Shown piece by piece: positions 54,792-64,000 of a stretch of DNA of 64,000 nucleotides (position 1 is its first letter; each line of letters opens with the position of its first letter). Location: the NCBI GenBank assembly GCA_036768485.1, contig JAVLUZ010000511.1:2494411-2558410 (forward strand), in the 5' to 3' direction. The notes beneath the pieces were generated by a model. It saw only the letters and a list, made by a program, of their open reading frames with translations. It searched no databases and was not told the DNA's origin. The position numbers were made by a program, and so were the translations under genes. Source of the stretch: Mermis nigrescens. Lineage: Eukaryota; Nematoda; Enoplea; Mermithida; Mermithidae.

Positions 54792-55984
54792 CAACCCTAT
54801 CAGCAAATTTAAGAAAAAGGATTGCGAGATACTGAATTCTGGTCGGCTACCCGGCACAAATAGTCTGAATTACGGGGGAGGGTGATGGGAAAAATCGCCA
54901 AAAATAGCACCGAAAATTCAATTCTGGTGGTCTGTTGATTTCGGCAGGGGTCATCCTCATTTGGGGGAGGAGGTGAGGTAATCCGCCGGAATCTGGTTGT
55001 CCAGACTTCCGCACCCATCTGTGCTGCCAGGACGTGGTGTCATAAGACCCAGAAAACTGCGATTAACCAACGTCCTGCCCAAAGCAACACACTCCGTAGG
55101 GAGAAAACCTAATTTTGTTGAAAAACGTGAAAAATTTGACCATCCAGCATTTCTACTTAACTGCTACATAAGTTAGCCTGATTTTTTTCCATGTTTTTGA
55201 CGTCTTACTTTTTGAAAATTCGATCATCAGCCTGGAGCAGAACTATGTACGTTTGCCAGAATTAGGACTCCATGAAATTCGGCAAATTTTCACCATCGTC
55301 CTGGCAGCACATATGGGCGCAAAAGTCTGGACAACCAGATTCCGGCGGATCACCTCCTCCCCCAAATGAAGATGACCCCTGCCGAAAATCAACAGACCAC
55401 CAGAATTGAATTTTCAGTGTCATTTTTGGTGATTTTTTTCCATTACCCTCCCCCGTAATTTAGACTATTTGTGCCTCGTAGCCGACCAGAATTCAGTATC
55501 TCGCAATCCTTTTTCTTAAATTTGCTGATAGGGTTGTAGTACGGACAGGATGGGACGCAGATCAGCTCGTTAATAGGCTATTATCACGAATCGAGCGAAC
55601 TGAATAGCGCAGCCGACCACACTAGACGAATAGCGGATCCGTAAGCGGAATTGGACGAGTTACAGTAATAAGCGTATTCCAATTCGAATTTGAAAGTTGG
55701 GGAAAAAGGTTTGATGAAACGGAACAGACTATAGTTCATGGGAACGCGAGAGTTAATAGGGCAACATATCTATAAGCATGCAGTGCGAAGCGAGTCAACT
55801 ATTAGATTTTCGATGCACTTCAAAATCTTATAAAAACGCTACGAAAATGTATGCAGTTGATAATTATTATCTCTGATGGTCTCGTCAACCTTTAGAATTG
55901 CGATAGACTTGCTCTTTGAAAAGCAAGGTCAAACCGTAGCGCAATGAAGTCTTTGCAAGCTTTACTATAATAAGTGAGAATACG

Positions 55985-56155
55985 ACAACGAATCTTTGTT
56001 GCCAACTACCGTTTTTTTCCCAGCGATTTCATTGACATTATAGACCGAACCCAAATTTTTTTCCACTTTTTTCGACTTTTTTCCACGTTTTTCGGGAGGT
56101 CTAAAATGTTTAAAATAGAGCGCCTGTGTTGAAAAATCGGTGTTTTTTTAAGTAG
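55985..56155. repeat. Right terminal inverted repeat of the 13-kb insertion
   Basis: Mirror of 42,916-43,085: CAGCGATTTCATTGACATTA, TATAGACCGAACCCAAATTT, CGGGAGGTCTAAAATG and AGAGCGCCTGTGTTG. Confidence 0.65.
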
Positions 56156-57440
56156 AAAATTTTATGTACACATGCAATAGCGGTGTTTGATGCACTTTTT
56201 GTATAAAAATTTCGTGCTCTACAAGGAATATCACGATCAGTATACGTTATTTATGTTGAAACTTGAATTTCCTTCCTTCAGTAAAGCATTTTAGCCAATT
56301 CTGAAGTCGTTTTTGACAATTAAAACTATAATTTATCAAATGGCGCGAAGCACCAGAAAATTTTGAAATTTTAGCTTTCTAAATCATTTTTTGCATTACA
56401 AAAACTGTGCAGAAGGTAAGGATTTTCAATCGTATTGGAGTTCTAGGACCAGATTATCGATAAAAATGCTGCAATTGGCGCCGCGTGGCGTAAACATCAA
56501 TAACAAGTAAGAATTAACTCAATTGCGCCGAAACATTTTTGTGGTTTCACCTCTCTAAAACGCATTTTTGCACTGGCGTAGCCAGTGGGGGGAAGGGGGA
56601 ATTCCCACACTTGGGGAAAATTTTTACATTTACAAAAAGTGAGCAATATGGTTGCGTGTTGCTGTTTTGCGATGAAAAATCGAAAAATTCGGTGCTTCGC
56701 GCCGGTTTATTCTATTATTTGGCAGTTTCTACCGTTTTATTGGTGGAAAATCAAAAAATTAGCGCTTCGCGTGCATAAGAAGCATTTTTTCCGTCAAAAA
56801 CATGAAAAATTTTTTGAGAAAATTAATTTTTTAAAGGCCTAAATCGTGCAGGATGATGTGAAAAGCCCAAAAAACACGTTATTTAACGGCCCCGCGCGTT
56901 TTTACAAGTTTTTTTTTAGGCGAAAATTTCTTTTTGGAATTCTCCCCCTGTCGAAAATCCTGGCTACGCCCATGAATTTTTGCATTACAAAAACTAAGCG
57001 AATCCGTGCAGAAGATAAGTATTTTCAATCGTAGTAAAGTTCTAGATCAAATTGTCGATAAAAATGCTGCAGTTTACGCGGCGCGGCTTAAAGATTAATA
57101 GAAAAAATTAAATCAAAAATTTTTAGTTTCACTTCTCTAAAACGCATTTTTGCATTACAAAAACTAACTGAATCCGTGCAGAAGATGAGGATTTTAAATC
57201 GTAGTGAAGTTCTAGACCATATTGTCGATAAAAATGCTGCAATTGGCGCGGCGCGGCTTAAAGATTAATAATAAGTAAGAATTATATTAATGCGGCGCGA
57301 AGCGCCGAAAAATTTTTGAAGTTTTAACTCTCTCAAACGCATTTTTAACATTAAAAAATTTTCTACAAATGCCAACCAAGCCCAAAAATTTTTTTCCATT
57401 TCCCAAAAGTTTGGTTGACAAATAGACCAAGAAGTGGAAA
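56155..57440 (-). repeat. Right arm, outer part: units of about 165 bp
   Basis: Three to four copies of a unit with GCATTTTTGCATTACAAAAA, TCCGTGCAGAAGATGAGGAT, GATAAAAATGCTGCAATTGG and CGGCGCGGCTTAAAGATTAA. The left arm (35,200-35,400) has a single unit, so the right side was amplified. The outermost stretch matches 35,050-35,130. Confidence 0.75.
56572..56975. mobile_element. MITE with TGGCGTAGCCAG ends
   Basis: Left CACTGGCGTAGCCAGTGGGG, right CCTGGCTACGCCCATG. Flanks CATTTTTG and AATTTTTG suggest a worn 8-bp duplication within the 165-bp repeat. The interior has two GCGCTTCGCG motifs and no coding sequence. Confidence 0.7.
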
Positions 57441-57639
57441 AAGACGGTGTTGCCAACCATCGCTTTTTTCCACGTTTTGATCTATTTGCCAACCACAATT
57501 TTGGATAATGGAAAAATTTTTTGGGCTTGGTTGGCATTTGTGGGAATTTTTGTATTGCAAAAGTGTGCGTTCAGAGGAGTAAAATTTTAAAATTTCTCGG
57601 CGCTTCGCGCCGGATTGATTTAATTCATACTTTAACAAA

Positions 57640-58250
57640 AAGCATTTATTGCAACGTCCAGGAACAAGCACAAATACAAAAAAGGGATGTAATTCGATAA
57701 AAAAGACGACGATATTTTAAATGACACACATGACAACATTCGAGTATGTACGATTATAGCATTAGCAATAGGGACATGCAGTCACGAAGGTGACAACTTA
57801 CGCACACCCCTTTAAAATAATAGACAGATCGGTAGTATTGAGTTTGCTTTAAAAATTTTTAGGCTAGGTGAATTTACAACATCATTTGGAAGCGAATTCC
57901 ACAGATTTACATATCTTTGACTGAAATCACACTTGAGAATATCGGAACGAGCCACAGGAACAATAAGCTTAAAATTATTGGCAGAGCGAGTACAATTGTC
58001 ATTGAAAGCGAACAACTCGTCACGAAGAATATGAGACTGTCCAGTAATAATTTTAAAATACAAACACAAAGCAAAACGAATACGGCATAATTTGAGGCGT
58101 TCTAAAGACTGTTTAATTAAACAATCGTTATAAGACAAACCGCTGTTAAAGCCAAAAATACTTCGCGTACACTTGCGCTGAACTCTTTCGATACGATCAA
58201 TATCTCGAATAAGATAATACTTAAACACATTGTTATTAATGTGTTTAAGC
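57640..58250 (-). pseudogene. CR1/Jockey-type LINE, 5'-truncated 3' end
   Basis: Minus-strand reading gives RDIDRIERVQRKCTRSIFGF, RLKLCRIRFALCLYF, NNFKLIVPVARSD and LWNSLPNDVVNSPSLKIFK, parallel to the C-terminus of the LINE at 38,431-41,195. The stop at 57,812 is followed by about 170 bp of 3' sequence. The break at 58,250 falls inside the 165-bp repeat, which resumes on the other side, so the fragment inserted there. Confidence 0.82.
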
Positions 58251-58289
58251 CGCGCCGATTGCAGCATTTTTATCAAAGGCATAAGTAAA

Positions 58290-58690
58290 AGGTGGCGCTG
58301 GCGCTGGCCCTGGCGCACTGGGTAAAAGATAGAGCTGGCCTTGGTTCTGGCCCTCGCCAACTGGGTAAAAGATGGCGCTGGCGCTGGCGTACATGGGTAA
58401 AGGGTGGCACTGGCGATGACGCTTGCCTTGGCCTTCGCCAACTGGGTAAAAGGTTGCGCTGGTGCTGGCCTTGTCCCTGGCCGTTCCCAACTGGATAACA
58501 GCTGGCGCTGCCGCTCGGCTTGGCCTTGGCCATGGCCAATTGAGTAGGCGCTGGCCTTGGCCCTCTGGCCATCGCCAACTGTTTAAAAGGTGGCGCTGGC
58601 GCTGGCCTTGACCATTGCCAACTGGATAAAAGGTAGCACTGGCGTTTGGCTTGGCCATGGCCAAGTGGGTGAAAGGTAGCGCCGGTCATT
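58290..58690. repeat. GC-rich minisatellite, unit about 55-60 bp
   Basis: GGCGCTGGCGCTGGCC, CTTGGCCATGGCCAA-like and CAACTGGGTAAAAGGT words recur about seven to eight times. It stands out from the AT-rich surroundings. Open frames on both strands here are products of the repeat. Confidence 0.85.
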
Positions 58691-58830
58691 TGCCCTAGCT
58701 GAAGTGAGCAATGCTAGCAAAGATGTTTTATATAGTTCGTCTGGAACATCAAAATACGGGTTGAACTAAATTACAGTTATTTATCATTCAATTGAAGGTA
58801 TAAGGCATCTTAAATGTTGTGCAGACTATC

Positions 58831-58856
58831 ATAGGTAGCACGATAGTGCTACCTAT
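58831..58856. other. Short perfect hairpin
   Basis: ATAGGTAGCAC, GATA, GTGCTACCTAT: an 11-bp stem with a 4-nt loop. Alone between repeats, with no terminator context. Confidence 0.6.
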
Positions 58857-58989
58857 AATATACTTGGCCATCCTTTTTTCTTATGTTTTTCACAGCGAGT
58901 GTGAAATTTGTGTTCCCCCTCACAGCTATAACGGCACACATCTGGGAGGTGCGGTTTCTTTTAATCGATGGATAATTAAAAAATTCGAT

Positions 58990-61560
58990 GCCGGTAGTTT
59001 TTTCTGTTTACACTCAATACCAAGTTAGCAATGAGTGTGTAAAGTGTAAACCAAAAATCAAATAATTTGCGGAGAGCCAATTTTCTTTAAATGTTGCCCC
59101 CGAGCTGTGGATTATGAATCTGACCTTAAAATTTCTTTACACTCAGTGGTTGTTGCACAAAAATGTAAATTATACGAGTTTTTTACTCTTTGCTTGTTTT
59201 CAGCTTATCTAACTCAATTTAGGTTTTTGTGCAGTCTAGTTGGTTTTATAATGTAGAGGGTTACAAAATCTCGTGGAATCGTTTTTTCTTTTCTCTTTTA
59301 ATGCAATATTTCTCGATCTCTGATCGTTTTAGTGTAAAGGGTTCGAGACGAAAAACGATATTTCTTCAACTACTCCGCTAAGTAGGCGGAACATGTTAAT
59401 TATGCTTAAAAGGTGCCCTGGCCTTAGCGTTAAAGATCTTAGTTTATTTTGTTTCTATACACCTAATATTGTGGTATTAGCATAAGTGTAAAGTGTACAC
59501 TGAGATGCATTTTTGCGACCAGAGCGTCGTGGATGATGAATTTTTTCAAAATGTTCTCCGTAAGGTCAGAATAACGAATCTGACCTTTAAACTTTTCTAC
59601 AGCCAGTGTTTGTTGAGGTATGAAGAGGTGAACCTTGAATTATATCAACATCTTTCTTCAAATGCCGATAAATAACTCTGTATTGCATATTTTTGATCAG
59701 ATTTTTTTTATTCCAGAGGTTTTTGACTCGTCTTTAATAAATAATTATTTTTTATCATCATAAATGCACTATTCTTAAACTTCAGTAGAATGATGAATAT
59801 TTTCTAAAATAGTATAATCAAGCTGAAATCTGCGAAAGGTCGAGTTGGCGCAGTGGCTAGAACTCCGTTCTTGGATGCTGTCGTAAGAAAAGAATGATGG
59901 TTCGAATCTTCTGAATGCTGACTTTTTAATTTTTTTGATTCTGCAAAACCATGCACTTTATTTAACTCATTCATCTATTTATGTTCTGCAGATAACACTT
60001 TTTTAATTTTCGAATTTCGCCTCAGTTCTCGAATGGAAGTGTAAAGAGTGCGAAAATTTGGGGGTGAAAAGATACATTTCGGCCGAGTTTTCGACTTGTT
60101 CATGTCTGCCAACAACTCCGATTTTGAGTTTTAGGAAATTTTTCCTGACAGAAATGTACTACGGATCAAGGACTATCTTGTGCTTACCAGCAAACTCTTC
60201 TACAATCAATCCGCAGTTAGTACCAGGTGTCTAAACTTTACACTTTAGTGGATGAGTAAAAAAATAGATTTTGTCCGAGATTTCTCTGCCAACTTTTTCG
60301 GTTAAGAGTTGGGGTGAATTGAATAAAATAGAAATAAAGTGACTTCTAATGGCTACACGTCGAAGCAAGCCACGTTCAAAAAACGTAATATTGACTTGTT
60401 TATGGGGTGTGAAGTTCGAAATCTGAGGTGTAAAACGGACAAAAAAACGGGTTTTTTCGTATTTTGATTGGTAAATCATATCAAATACTTTACGGAACAT
60501 AAGTTTGGCATATACAAACGTACTGCAATCAAAGGGCTACAAACTGGCCCGAACCGAATTTATTTACACTCAATCAGTTGTTAGGTTCAGATTTTTAAAG
60601 TTTACAATGTGGTGGACAGTGGAAAATACGTGTTTGTCCATTTTTTGTTCGTCACTTTCTCTTCAGAAGTCGGGCGAGGTCGAATAGGATAAAAATAAAG
60701 TACCTTCTAAGGGGTACGCATCACAGCGAATTGCGTTTGTTTACATCAGTATTTAGCTTTTTCGGGAAGTGTAAAGTCGAAAAGTGGGAGAGTTAAACGT
60801 GTTTCTGTCTTGTTTTTTCTGTCAAGTTCTGGGTTATGAGTCTGGACATGATCTCAAGTCTAAAAATGAATTAGAAACCAAATGTGATACGCCAGTTTGT
60901 TTGCATACAACAGTGGTGTAAAGTTGTTAACATGTGATATTTATTTGTTTTCGGGCCATTGTGGAGACTTAATTTTTTCATAAATGTTGATCGTAATATC
61001 AGAGTAATATCAGAGTTACGTATCCGACTGAAATTTTCTTTACACTCTGTGGTTGTGTAAAGTTTACACCGCATGTTAACTTTAGTTCTAGAGCCCTGGA
61101 GAAGCTTGACTTTTTCTAATGTCTAAAAATGTACCAAGAATCAAATGTGAGACGCAAGTTGAGCGCATTTGCTTATACTCAACGGTGGTGTGAAGTAGTT
61201 TGCAACTGATGTTTATTTGTTCTCAGGTTATTGTGGAAACTCAATTTTTTAATAAATCTTTATCATAATATCTGAGTAATATTAGAATTACGAATCCGAC
61301 TAAAGTCTTCTTTACACTCTATGGTTGTGTAAAGTTTGCACTAGCCTTGCGGAAGCTTAATTTTTTTGAAAAATGTTCTGCGTTAAATCAGAATTGGGAA
61401 TCTGACTGTTAGTTTTCTCTACACCTAGTAGTTGTGTAAAGTTTGCACTATTCATTGGTTGTTAATATGTAGTTTATACTACAAATTTATTTTACTTCAA
61501 AATCTAAGCGTCAGTGTTCCTTACACTTGATATTTGCGTAAAGTTTCTGAGTTTTTGCTG
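58990..61560. repeat. Degenerate repeat region rich in TTTACAC / GTGTAAA
   Basis: At least 20 copies of GTGTAAAG or TTTACACT occur here, often as a convergent pair. A larger decayed unit is visible five times: CGAATCTGAC or ATCCGACT, then TTTTCTTTACACTC, then GTGGTTGTGTAAAGTTT (about 59,117, 59,576, 61,020, 61,291 and 61,399). Spacing is irregular. No conserved ORF. Confidence 0.65.
59839..59922 (+). tRNA. tRNA-like sequence, probably a pseudogene or pol III repeat
   Basis: GTTGGCGCAGTGGCTAG resembles an A box and GGTTCGAATCTT a B box; a TTTTT run follows at 59,923. The length of about 84 nt would suit a long-variable-arm tRNA, but the D stem does not pair well and the acceptor stem (GTCGAGT with TGCTGAC) is poor. 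No anticodon is given. Confidence 0.4.
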
Positions 61561-61732
61561 AAAACCCTTGATCTGTTTAAATAATGTGAGGTTGTCTTGT
61601 TTAAAAAGGATAATGCTGATGTTAAGAACAATATTGTTTTCCACGTTCTTGGACTGCTGTCATCATTGTGGCATGTTACTGTATGTGTTTACTGACTGAT
61701 GTACTGAAATCATGCTAATTAAAAGTAGGGTA

Positions 61733-62539
61733 CTAGCAAAGAAAAATGCTCCGATGGAACAAAAAAGATGAATATACTTGGAATTGTGGATTATTAAGGA
61801 TGTAAAAGGAGGGGACTAGGAAAAATCTACCTAAAGTCGCAAAATCTGCTGAAAATTACACTTTCTCTAAGCAACGCAAAAAATCGAAGTATATTCTGCG
61901 GCCTCTAAAAAGTTTCTTTTTAAATAATGTCCAAAGTTTCAGATAAGAGTGTATGAATGAATTCTATAATGGGTACTTATTTTAATTGCTGGCAAGTAGC
62001 AATGCTGACTAGCTTCGTATGTACATATGTATCCTGATTGATAGAAAACTATGTGGTATTGTATTTAAAGTTGTTCTATTCTGTTATGACCATTATAGCA
62101 TGCAAAGCAGGGGCCGATTTATTAGTGCACACAATCGTTACGGGAATGCTGTACCTACATTTAGTCTGTTTCAAGTCAACTTACGCGTTTCCAACTGTTT
62201 TAAAACAACAATTTCTTCAATTGTCTTGGATGCATCGATGTTTGCTATTTCATTCAGTTGGCTTAGAAAGACTGTTAGTTTACTCAATATCATTTCCCAT
62301 AGCTACTGCATAGCTAACGTGCTACTTTTTCAATCATTTTTATGGTTAGATATTTATTTTAATCTGTTGGCCGCAGAATATACTTCGATTTTTTGCGTTG
62401 CTTAGAGAAAGTGTAATTTTCAGCAGATTTTGCGACTTTAGGTAGATTTTTCCTAGTCCCCTCCTTTTACATCCTTAATAATCCACAATTCCAAGTATAT
62501 TCATCTTTTTTGTTCCATCGGAGCATTTTTCTTTGCTAG
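61733..62539. mobile_element. TA-flanked element with about 185-bp terminal inverted repeats
   Basis: Ends are CTAGCAAAGAAAAATGCTCC and its exact reverse complement, each flanked by TA. The arms (to about 61,917 and from 62,370) are nearly identical. The 450-bp centre has overlapping short open frames but nothing recognisable. A TA duplication suits Tc1/mariner-type or related transposases. Confidence 0.8.
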
Positions 62540-62669
62540 TACTAAGATAGTCAATTGGAAATTTTAAAACTATTTGAGTGATTTTTTGAGTAAAATTAAC
62601 TTTTAAAATGCAAAAAATATGCGCTTCACTATAACTTTCGATTTCAACAAAAATTTTAGCTGAATATAT

Positions 62670-62970
62670 GTAGTTCCTTTTACGAAAGCGATTTTAGTGT
62701 GGCAAAAACAGACTTGTTCGACCTTTGGTAGTGTATTTTAGGTAATTTCTGGGTTTCTGAGGGCAAAAATCACTAATAATCGTCTCAAAATTTGACATGT
62801 TTCCTTTTGAAATGCAATTTTTGACATTATAAAGATATATACAACACACAATTACTCATTTTGGCGCGAAGCGCCGGAAATTCTTGCGAATTTCAAACCT
62901 TTTTTGCAGTTTTTCTATTCCCAAAAATCTTTGTACATGTACGAAGACGGTCCTCAAAAGTCTTTGTACA
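62670..62970. repeat. Family D repeat copy
   Basis: Matches 33,640-33,960: AGCGATTTTAGTGTGGC, GGTAGTGTATTTTAGG, TTGGCGCGAAGCGCCGGAAA, CCCAAAAATCTTTGTACATG. Confidence 0.65.
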
Positions 62971-62979
62971 TTGGGAAAA

Positions 62980-64000
62980 TTATTTGCCGAATACAAAAAT
63001 ACCGTGGTGTCAACCTATCATACTAATACCCTTTAACTATGCTGAGAAGCCAATGAGCACCCTGTTGAACAAATCTTATTTCTGCATAAAATCTGTGCAA
63101 AATAGAAGACATGGATGCAAAATGCGCTTTAGGTTGCATTAAAACTAAAAATGGAGTGTTTAAATCAGTTACTTTGTTCGTTTCGCTTAACATCCTTTTG
63201 AAGGAAATACCCCGTCGAAGTTGTCCTAGGCTGGCGGGCGTAGTTCAAAGACTAGTTGCTGACTAATGCACTAATATTAGATAGGTTTATCTGATCTACC
63301 TACCTAAGTGCGATGTGTAACCACACATTGGCGTGCGGGAGGTATGCACCCCTTACCCCGAGAGTACGATCACCCTCCCACAGAAACCAAAATACCCCCT
63401 CCTCATAATTCCATTTTTGGAATTTTTTGTTTTTCCGCAATTTTTTGATGCCAATGCATAGTGTTCGATGAGGAACGTTGCAAAACGATGTTTTTTCGTC
63501 ACACCACCATTTTTAGGACCATTTTTTTACCTTTGAAATACCTTGCACCCCCCCTAAAAATTCTTCTGCTGCCCACCTATGTGTGTAACCCTTGAGACGT
63601 ACTTTATTTTTTAATACTTTGCACGTTCCGATTTATAACCGGGGAGGTTGACAAAATAAAAGAAAGTAAAACCGATATGTTTAGAAAGGTGATTTCCAGT
63701 TATTTTTTATGGTTAGGTTAATTGATTAAATTCAATTTGAAATTAAAACTCATTTAACACAAAAAAATTAATAATTTATTGATTTCAATTTTTCAATACT
63801 TCAATCAATTTTTAATTTTTTTCAATAATTTTTTTAATTTGAATAATAATTTTGTAATTTTTTATCATTTATATTCTTTGCGTTCTCTTTCTTTCTATCA
63901 TTTTAGCGTTGGACCTATCTGAGTTCAGTAGGTATTTTGTATTATTTATTTCTTACTCACTCTTTAGGCTTAGTACTACATAAAATTAGCAGTTTTATTT
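62980..64000. other. No gene recognised
   Basis: A degraded C-rich MITE-like patch (about 63,330-63,590: CACCCTCCCACAG, TTTGAAATACCTTGCACCCC) lies in AT-rich sequence; the last 300 bp are A/T runs. Confidence 0.45.

Larger units (their letters stand above)
45365..55745. mobile_element. Foldback element, about 1.17 kb, split by the Gypsy element
   Basis: The left arm (45,365-45,578 plus 54,792-55,050) and the right arm (55,285-55,745) are reverse complements at over 90% by eye: AATTCGAATTGGAATACGCT, GCTGATCTGCGTCCCATCCT, ATTGCGAGATACTGAATTCT and GGCAGGGGTCATCCTCATTT all recur inverted. The LTR element entered the left arm at CAAC. No coding sequence. Confidence 0.82.

Noticed and set aside
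58245..58689. Ala/Pro/Gln-rich ORFs
   Set aside because: Products of the GC-rich minisatellite; three overlapping frames with the same composition.
59839..59922. Functional tRNA with a stated anticodon
   Set aside because: D and acceptor stems do not pair convincingly; kept only as tRNA-like.
62019..62405. Overlapping hydrophobic ORFs in the TA-flanked element as a transposase
   Set aside because: About 90-130 residues, no DDE spacing or DNA-binding motif visible; two frames overlap equally well.

Overview
The window is animal nuclear DNA, AT-rich and very repeat-rich. It has one spliced protein-coding gene on the minus strand and about 37 kb of nested transposable elements. The gene is a CHD6-9-type (kismet/CHD7-like) chromodomain helicase, which makes this a metazoan. 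Long introns full of small DNA transposons, a possible introns of 56-59 nt, and Gypsy- and CR1-like retroelements suggest an invertebrate, perhaps an ecdysozoan such as a nematode. The species is not determined.

Left part (1-26,266): the CHD gene starts at the ATG at 26,264-26,266 and runs leftward off the window. Ten coding segments can be placed. They cover a long Gln-rich N-terminus, basic/acidic linkers, chromodomain 1 (split over two exons), a very large exon with chromodomain 2, and the first half of the SNF2 ATPase (Walker A GLGKT, then DEAH). Between the chromodomains lies an unusual octapeptide repeat (GQGTTPDL/S-like, 24 bp), with two single-base indels that compensate each other. 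The introns hold minisatellites, a degenerate dimeric repeat, hAT-like MITEs and other foldback elements.

Middle (26,267-35,045): no host gene is seen. There are several MITE families, two hAT-like elements (one with an exact 8-bp target duplication), a CR1-like LINE 3' fragment and a near-perfect palindromic MITE.

Right part (35,045-58,700): a nested set of inverted repeats whose outer arms lie about 22 kb apart. It has been interrupted by a decayed CR1/Jockey-type LINE, a CCATGG-rich palindrome, two miniature LTR elements with internal regions of about 68 bp, a further foldback element, and a 9.2-kb Gypsy-type LTR element inserted in one arm of that foldback. The Gypsy element has identical 213-bp LTRs and a 4-bp target duplication. 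Its order is gag, envelope-like ectodomain, in-frame UGA, transmembrane segment plus protease, then RT/RNase H/integrase. The envelope-like module therefore lies between gag and protease rather than after pol. This is the best candidate here for something undescribed.

Far right (58,700-64,000): a degenerate repeat rich in GTGTAAA/TTTACAC, a tRNA-like sequence, and a TA-flanked element with terminal inverted repeats of about 185 bp. A short hairpin motif, GGCGC-GAA-GCGCC followed by GAAAATTTT, recurs across the window in many of the repeat families.
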